64,000 nt of DNA from Closterium sp. NIES-65. Taxonomy: Eukaryota > Streptophyta > Zygnematophyceae > Desmidiales > Closteriaceae. The DNA is taken from contig CANXME010002089.1 of the NCBI GenBank assembly GCA_948144175.1, positions 372,001 to 436,000 on the forward strand, in the 5' to 3' direction. Shown here piece after piece: positions 38,940 to 46,600 of the stretch. Every line of letters starts with the position of its first letter. Positions within the stretch are counted from its first letter, which is position 1. Made by a program: the position numbers and the translations under genes. The notes beneath the pieces were generated by a model that was not told where the DNA came from, ran no database searches, and saw only the letters and a list, made by a program, of their open reading frames with translations.

Positions 38940-39840
38940 GGGCTGCTCGGGCGGCTCGGCAGTGCGGGCGGCTCGGCTGTAGGGCGGCTCGGCAGCTCGG
39001 CTGCTCGGCGGCTCGGCGGCTCAGCGACTCGGCAGCTGGGCGGCTCGGCGGCTCGGCTGCTTGGCGGCTCGGCTGCTGGGTGACTCGGCGGCTCTGCTGC
39101 TGGGCGGCTCGGCGGCTCGGCTGCTGGGCGGCTCGGCTCAGTGGCTCGGCTGTGGCGGCTCCTGCCTCCGGGACGACGGCGGCCGCCCGCTCGCGGGGCC
39201 AGGTGGGGCGGCGGCTCGAGGGTAGGTGGAGCGGCGGCTCGAGGGTAGGTGGAGCGGCGGCTCGAGGGTAGGTGGAGCGGCGGCTCGAGGGTAGGTGGAG
39301 CGGCGGCTCGAGGGCAGGTGGGGCGGCCGCGGGGTCGGGAAGGGCGGCGCTGGGGCTGCAGGAGTAGGCGTCGGGGCTGGGTAAGGTGGCGCACAGCGGG
39401 CCGACGGGCGGCTCGTGGGGCCGCAAGGTCGGCGACGGCGGGCCGTAAGAGGGCGGCGCGAGGGGCCGCGGATGTCGGCGGCGTGCCGTAAGGCGGAACG
39501 CGAAGCCGGGAAGGGCGGCAACGGGCCGTTACGGGCGGCGCTAGGGGCCGTAGAGGACGGCGCCGAGCCGTTAGGGCGGCGCGACGGGCCGGGAAGGGCG
39601 GCGCCGGGCCGCGAAGGGCGGCGACGAGCCGAGCACGGCGGCGACGGGCCGCGTAAGGGCGGCGACGGGCCGCGAAGGGCGGCGACGGGCCGAGTAAGGG
39701 CGGCGCGAGGGGGGGGCGTTAGGGGCGACGCGACGGGGTCGAAGGAGGCCTAGGGAGGGCGCGACGGTAGAGAGGGCATACGAGGCGTGACTCGGGCCTA
39801 AGCGGAGCGCGCTCCGGGCAGAAAAAAAAAGGTTCGTAGT
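38940..39840 (-). repeat. GC-rich leader repeats of element G
   Basis: Contains GCGGCTCGGC repeats (38950-39140), then five copies of a 25-bp-class unit with GGCTCGAGGGTAGGTGGAG (39210-39320), then GGGCGGCGACGGGCCG repeats to about 39700. Non-coding. Confidence 0.8.
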
Positions 39841-39886
39841 GATGGGCCCTAGGAATCGTTCCCGTTAGGGTACCTGCTCGATACCA

Positions 39887-40014
39887 TGAGAAGAAACGAG
39901 AATGAATGAACTATGAAAGAAGTGGGTACAAGTACTAACCCTAATTGGGTTGTACCCCCTATGGGATACCCCACTACAGCCTACACAATATGTATAAGCT
40001 ACAATGTTCCGATA
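39887..40014 (-). repeat. 5' LTR of element G
   Basis: The second LTR copy, with three transition differences from 32514-32641. It is adjacent to the primer-binding site, seen on the plus strand as CCTGCTCGATACCA. Confidence 0.93.
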
Positions 40015-40302
40015 GAGAAGTGTACGCAACCTGGCATGCACCTAAATAGCGTTCCTAGGCTAAGTTGCATGCGCCTGAAAATGGCAGGATTTTTTCGGTC
40101 TGAATCGAACAAAAGCCACCCCCCCCCCCCCCCCCCCCCCCCCCCTTCAAATTCGGGTGTACACCCCTAAATCGCATAAGTGTACTTGATTGATGAGTGT
40201 ACCCGGGACTCTTACAACTCGTGCCGATTAAATGTTCACCCTAGTCATTTTGCCTCTATTTTAGGAAAGTCCCCCGGGTCTTATATCTGGGATATTACGG
40301 TA
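40015..40302 (-). repeat. Right arm of F, outer piece
   Basis: It starts with GAGAA (40015-40019, duplication of G). To about 40100 it is an inverted copy of 24608-24690. It then contains a poly-C run and ends in the terminal inverted repeat at 40302. Confidence 0.8.
40119..40145 (+). repeat. Poly-C run of 27
   Basis: An uninterrupted run of 27 C inside the outer right arm of F. Its length is likely to vary and to be misread in sequencing. Confidence 0.9.
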
Positions 40303-40664
40303 ATCCACATTTCTTCTTACGAATGTGATTACATTATGATATGTCTTCCATCCGGCCGCAGCCAATAAGCCACCCACCCCAACTCCATATGAACTACAAT
40401 ACCTACAGGGGGCTTTCATAGCGATGCGAGAATTAGTCTACCGTACCATCACAAGCCAAATGTGTTGTATGCCGTTACTAAGACACATCATTTCAGGAAG
40501 GACTAGAAGAGTCATCCACGGTAAGCACGTCTTTGAAATATCTTGACCACATTAGGAGCCTCGCAAAGTTTTGAATCGCGTTGCTTGCTCGCTCTCTACA
40601 CCAGTGTCACCAATTTAATGCCTACTCCTATCTTCACTCACTCTTTCTTTTCACGTTTCACTTC
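40303..40664. other. Spacer between element F and the CYP59-like gene
   Basis: No supported gene. The stretch probably includes the 3' untranslated region of the minus-strand CYP59-like gene that ends at 40665. No clear polyadenylation signal or repeat was recognised. Confidence 0.4.
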
Positions 40665-43600
40665 TCATCCCCTTGCTCTCCTTTCCTCACCCCGGTTGTC
40701 CTGTCTCCTTCCTCCTCGTCCATCCCCTCGCTCCTTACTCTCTTCAATTCCACCTCTCCTCTCTTGTCTCACCCCCCGGGGCACATCCTCCCAATCATCC
40801 ACCCTCACGCTCCTCTCGCCTTCATGCCGGATGCCATGCCCTTCCCTGCTGTGCCTCATGCTGTCCCTGCTCACATCTCTGATCATCCGCCCCTCAAAGC
40901 TCTCTTCTGTCCTTGTATATTTTTCCTCCCTGCTCTCCTCCCTGCTCCTTTTTACCTCCCTGTCCTCGTCTCTGCACCTCCGCTCACTATCACGCCACTT
41001 TGTCGACTCATGCCCGCCTGCTTCCCTCCTCTCACTCCTCCCCTTCTCCCTCCCTGGACTCACAACTTCATCCCTTGAATACCCACTATGCCTTCCCCTT
41101 CTGCCTCCCTCCTCATGCTCCTCTTCATCCTTCCCTCTTCTCCCCTCTCCACCCCTCACTCTCATTCCTCCCTCTTCGTCTCTCCTCTTCCTGTCAACCC
41201 CTCGTCCTCTCTCACGGTCCTCCTCCCTCCAGCGGTACTCCTCTCTGCCATGCCCATCGTGCCCACGCCGCCTGTCCCCACTGCCTGCATCGGGCCTCCC
41301 TGGCCTCTCCTCCATTTGTCCCCGATGCTCCTCCTCCTCGCTGTCAGAAGCCCCGCCACGCCCTCTCTTCCCATCGTCCACCCTCACAGATTTGACACCT
41401 CTCCTCCCCCTCATCATTTCCTCATGCTCTCTATCCAATTCTACGTCTCTCCTTTCCCACTTCTTCCTTCCCTCCTCAGCCTCCTTCACACTCTTCTCGT
41501 CCTCCTTCCGCTGTCTTCCCTTCTCTGCATCCTTCCACTGTCTTCCCTTCTCTGCATCCTTCCGCTGTCTTCCCTTCTCTGCATCCTTCCGCTGTCTTCC
41601 CTTCTCTGCATCGTTCCGCTGTCTTCCCTTCTCTGCATCCCTCTCCCTCCTCACACCCCCCCTCTCCTCTTCTGCCTCTCCACCACGGCTCGCTCCTCTC
41701 TCTCCCTCTCCTTCCGCATCCCACCTCCTCTTCCTCTCTCTCTTTCCATCCCTCCTCGGACTCGCACCACGTGCAGCTCCTTCCTCTCCTCCACCCCCTC
41801 GCTCCTCTCTCCCTGCAGTCACCCGAGCAGCAATCGCCCGGGCGCGAGCAAGGGCGTCGGCAGTGAGAGCAGCCACATCCACGCTGCCAGCAGCACTTTC
41901 TCTACGCTTCGTTCCCTCGCCCTCCCCCCTCCTCTTCGCCACCCCTGCATGCACACTCCTCCGCCCTTCTCCCTCTGTCCTACCACCCCCCTCCTCGTCC
42001 CCGTCAAACACAAGCTCATAGCTGCCAGGCCAAGGTGCGAGGGACATAGAGGAGGGTGGGAGGGACAGAGGGGAGGGTGGTACAGAGGAGGAGCATTAGC
42101 GAGCATGGCCGAGCTGCTGGGAATGCTGAAGCAAATGATGCAAGGAGTAGTCAGTGCAACTGTCAACGCGTGAGTGGAGAAGGCACCCAGCTTCCACCAC
42201 CTCACTGCACCTGCCCCATCCTTGCGCCTCCACCCAGCACCGCCCATCTCCACCTTGGCTTCTGCCACCCTTGCTGCCTGGTCAACGCATCAACTGCCAC
42301 CTCCTTGATGCACTGCCACAATTCTTGCTTTGCTCACCTCACCTAGTCTTAAATCTTGTGTTGCTCACCTCTTGCCCTGCTCGCCCCACTGCCCGTGCCC
42401 TGACTCCTTCAGCTCAAGCCGCCTCTGCCCGCCCTGCCCCCCCTCTGCCTCCTCCTCGTCCTCCTCCCCGCCCCCACCCATCCCACCTCTCCCTCCTCCC
42501 GCATTCGGACACTCCCTCGCCATGTGCCCATCCTCCCTCGCCATGTGCCCATCCTCCCCACAGCTAAAGCACGACCGCATGCCACCGCGACCACCACCAC
42601 CAACCCTCCCCCTTCCTCCTCTCCCTCCCCTCCCGCCACCAGCAGCACCAGCAGCGCCAGCATCAGCGGCAGCATGGGCGGAGTCCGAGGTGCCGAAGCG
42701 GCGAAAGCGCGACCAGAGGCGACCGACGCTCTGGCTGAAGTCCACGTGCACGCGGCGATCATCTATCAGCACCCCGTCCATCTGCTCTCCGCGGAGTCCG
42801 TGGGGGCAGTGGGCGTGTGGCGGAGAGGAGCAAGGCACGGAGTGGGGGAAGAAAGGGTATGGGTGAGGGCTTTGATCGCTTCCGCTGGGTTGACCATAAA
42901 ACGTTTGTTGCTGGTAAAGATGGTGGAGAGCACAATTGCAATCATCAGGTTGCAATGGGCAAGTGTGATGAACACGGAGCAATGAGCACGGAGCAATGAG
43001 CAAGGAGCAATGAGCAAGGAGCAATGAGCAAGGAGCAATGAGCAAGGAGCAATGAGCAAGGAGCAATGAGCAAGGAGCAACGAGCACGGAGCAATGAGGA
43101 AGGAGCAATGAGCAAGGAGCAATGAGCAAGGAGCAATGAGCACGGAGCAATGAGCACGGAGCAATGAGCACGGAGCAATGAGCACGGAGCAATGAGCACG
43201 GAGCAATGAGCACGGAGCAATGAGCACAGAACAATGAGCACGGATCAATGAGCAAGGAGCAATGAGCAAGGAGCAATGAGCAAGGAGCAATGAGCAAGGA
43301 GCAATGAGCAAGGAGCAACGAGCACGGAGCAATGAGGAAGGAGCAATGAGCAAGGAGCAATGAGCACAGATCAATGAGCAAGGAGCAATGAGCAAGGAGC
43401 AATGAGCACGGAGCAATGAGCACGGAGCAATGAGCGCGGAGCAATGAGCACGGAGCAATGAGCACGGAGCAATGAGCACGGAGCAATGAGCACGGATCAA
43501 TGAGCAAGGAGCAATGAGCAAGGAGCAATAAGCAGGGAGTGGCGGTGCATTCACCTTAAAGTAAGCCGCCTCACACGCCTCCTTTGTCTCAAACTCTGCA

Positions 43601-46600
43601 TGCACGCAGGGAGGACACGGAGGGCGAGGGGGAGGGAGGCAAAGAAGGGAGGGGGGAAATAAAAAAAGAGGGGAAGAGGGGAAGGAAAAGAAGGGAAGAG
43701 AAGAGGTAACAATGGGGCAGAAGTGGAGAAGGGGGAGGGAAGGGAGAGGAAGGAGGGGTTTTGAAGGGAGAGAAGAAAGGAGAGGGGGGGAGGGAGAGAT
43801 GAAGTGGCACCGATGGCAAGGCACTGCCTCATCGCCGGTCCATATACAACAGCATCGCCATCATACCCCATCAGCCCCATCAGCCATCATCCCGCCCCAT
43901 CACCACCACCCCATCACCACCCCATCACCACACCCCATCACCACCCCATCACTATGCCCCGCACCAATGAAGCCGTAGCAGAGGCTGTCGCCCGTCTTCT
44001 GGTCTCGAATGATGTCCGCCCTGCACGGTGCAGTGCCATGTGGGGGGGTGGGATGTGATAATGAGGGGTGGGCAGGCACAGCGGCGATGCACAATGGAGC
44101 AGTGGTGAATGGGATGCTCTGGCAGTGCAGCGCAATGCATGAGTGTCCCGACGTCACATGGGTTGCAGCAGCACAAGTTGTTTAACAACCCAACAACGCT
44201 GGGAAAACCAGCAGGCAAGGTGTCGAATTGAAGCAATGGCATGAAAGAGCAGAGGAGTGGAAGGAAGGGGAGGAACTCACGAGAGGACCTTGCCGAATCG
44301 AGAGAAGATGATCTCCAAGTCGTCGTCCTGCGCCCATGCACCACATTGATTACACCCATGCATACATGCGATGCCATACATGCGATGCCATGCATGTGAT
44401 GCCATGCATGCGATGCCATGCATGTGATGCCATACATGCGATGCCATGCATGTGATGCCATGCATGCGATGCCATGCATGTGATGCCATGCATGTGATGC
44501 CATGCATGTGATGCCATGCATGTGATGCCATGCATGTGATGCCATGCATGTGATGCCATGCATGTGATGCCATGCATGTGATGCCATGCATGTGATGCCA
44601 TGCATGTGATGCCATGCATGTGATGCCATGCATGTGATGCCATGCATATGGCATACATCACAGCACATGTGCAAATGTGAAGCAAGTGAAAAGAGTGAGA
44701 GAGAAGATATTACAGAACATGCCAGAAAGGAGTGACCTGAGTGACGGGTGGGTGACCTGAGTGACGGGTGGGCGACCTGAGTGACGGGTGAGAGTGAATT
44801 GTCAGTAGTGACTGGAACACACCTGAGTGACGGGTGAGAGTGAATTGTCAGTAGTGACTGGAACACACCTGAGTGACGGGTGAGAGTGAATTGTCAGTAG
44901 TGACTGGAACACACCTGAGTGACGGGTGAGAGTGAATTGTCAGTAGTGACTGGAACACACCTGGGTGACGGGTGAGAGTGAATTGTCAGTAGTGACTGGA
45001 ACACACCTGAGTGACGGGTGAGAGTGAATTGTCAGTAGTGACTGGAACACACCTGGGTGACGGGTGAGAGTGAATTGTCAGTAGTGACTGGAACACACCT
45101 GAGTGACGGGTGAGAGTGAATTGTCAGTAGTGACTGGAACACACCTGGGTGACGGGGTTGAGCTTGCAGATGAAGAGCACATTCTCGGGCGGCTTGAACT
45201 CCGCCTCGGGCAGATCGCCTATCTGGTGGGGTGAGGCGAGAGGACCACCGCAGGGGAAAGGTAGGGATGGCGTGAGCCTAGTGAGGGACAGAAGCCACCT
45301 CGCATTCCCCCACATCCCCCACTCTCTCACCATCTCAGCACCACTCTACCATCTCAGCACCCCTCTACCATCTCAGGACGACTCTACCATCTCAGGACCA
45401 CTCTACCATCTCAGCACCACTCCATCGCAGCACCACTTGTGACAAATCTTGAAGATGAAACGATGGTTTGATAGGAGATGTGTGGGTTTACACAGTCGAG
45501 CTAGGATGGACGTTTGGTTGAGAACCTTGCCAACGTGATTGGCCACCACCAATAAGTTGGGTTGAGGAGTTATTGGGGGAACCAATAATGTGCACCAAAG
45601 TGGGTCAACATTATTTGGAGGGCCAGTAATCTCCCAACCCAGCATTGGGGCCCCAAACAATTGGGCCAAGGTTGGGTTCCAACCCCAAACTATGGGTAAC
45701 CCTAGTTGTAAACCCAAACTATATTTGGGTGTCTATCTCTAACCTAAGCTGATGAGATAGATGCAGGTTACAATGAAGATGACAATCTGACACCACTCTC
45801 ACCATTTCAGCACCACTCTCAACCGCTCTCACCATCTCCAGCACCACGCCTCTGGACTGTGCCTCTCTGCGGCGCACGTCGCGCTCCACCTCGTCCGCCG
45901 CCCGCCCCTCGTCCATGGGCACCCAGTCGTCCTCCAGCCGCACGTCCTCGCCCTGCCCGCCGCACGCACGGGAAAATTGGGAGTTGGTGGAGGGTGCAGC
46001 ATACGGGGGGGAACAAAAGCAGCACACGAATAAGTTGGTCGGCCATGGGCACCCAGTCGCCCTCCAAACTCACGCCCAAGCCCTGCACAACGCACCCACG
46101 GGCCCTGGCAGGCAGGGGTGGGAGGAAGCACGGAATTGGGTAGCAGCACAGAAGCAGGAAGTGCGAAGGAGCGGGTGGTAAGGACGGAGTGTACAATGGG
46201 GAGTCGTGATGCGGTGCGGAGAAGATAGGGAAGGAAAGCAGCACACAAGTGAGGGTGGCTGAGAAGTGCCAGATACAAGGTCCAGATACAAGGTCCAGAT
46301 ACAAGGTCCAGATACAAGGTCCAGATACAAGGTCCAGATACAAGGTCCAGATACAAGGTCCAGATACAAGGTCCAGATACAAGGTCCAGATACAAGGTCC
46401 AGATACAAGGTCCAGATACAAGGTCGAGATACAAGGTCCAGATACAAGGTCCAGATACAAGGTCCAGATACAAGGTCCAGCGCATTGACATTTTGGAATG
46501 GACTGACGTCAGCAAAGTGAAAATAGCGGCACAAGTGGTTTCAGCAGAGCATTCACAACAGATGGCGCAGCAGGCAAGTGACATGAGCAGGTGAACAGGC

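Larger units (their letters stand above)
32514..40014 (-). mobile_element. Ty1/copia element G, complete length with two LTRs, decayed
   Basis: This 7,501-bp minus-strand element is inserted in the right arm of F with perfect GAGAA duplications (32509-32513 and 40015-40019). Its 128-bp LTRs differ at three positions, all of C-to-T type, so it is older than B, C and E. From the right, the parts are a primer-binding site (minus strand TGGTATCGAGCAGG), a GC-rich leader (about 38940-39840), gag (about 38865-37600, Gly-rich near 38070-37860), protease (about 37300), integrase (about 36900-35960), a repeat linker (about 35870-34700), reverse transcriptase (about 34480-33600) and RNase H (about 33370-32870). 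It is broken, with roughly ten interruptions. Confidence 0.95.
24313..40302. mobile_element. Inverted-repeat DNA element F (foldback/MITE-like), split by insertions
   Basis: The two outer ends are inverted copies, CCGTATTCTCCCGGATATAG at the left and the complement CCGTAATATCCCAGATATAA at the right. Both are flanked by TA (24311-24312 and 40303-40304), as expected for Tc1/mariner-type integration. Inside, the left arm (to about 24920) pairs with a right arm now in three pieces (25385-25529, 32412-32513 and 40015-40302), separated by elements E and G. Without the insertions F would be roughly 1.5 kb. No transposase was seen, so it looks non-autonomous. The superfamily assignment rests only on the TA flank. 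Confidence 0.75.

Noticed and set aside
24313-40302. Very long inverted repeat as a hairpin RNA gene or replication origin
   Set aside because: The arms are interrupted by two LTR elements with clean target duplications and end in terminal repeats with TA flanks, so a DNA transposon explains it better.
40543-42173. Ser/Leu/Pro-rich frames on the plus strand (up to 492 residues)
   Set aside because: They lie opposite the charged last exon of the CYP59-like gene, and the minus strand has conserved family features.
42766-43824. Long minus-strand open frame rich in Leu, Cys, His and Ser
   Set aside because: It is the translation of the 14-bp intronic array; the repeat has no stop in that frame. 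Real exons of the CYP59-like gene lie at its two ends.
46251-46520. Frames with periodic [13 protein letters not shown]
   Set aside because: Translation of the 13-bp array in intron 6; no start, domain or splice support.
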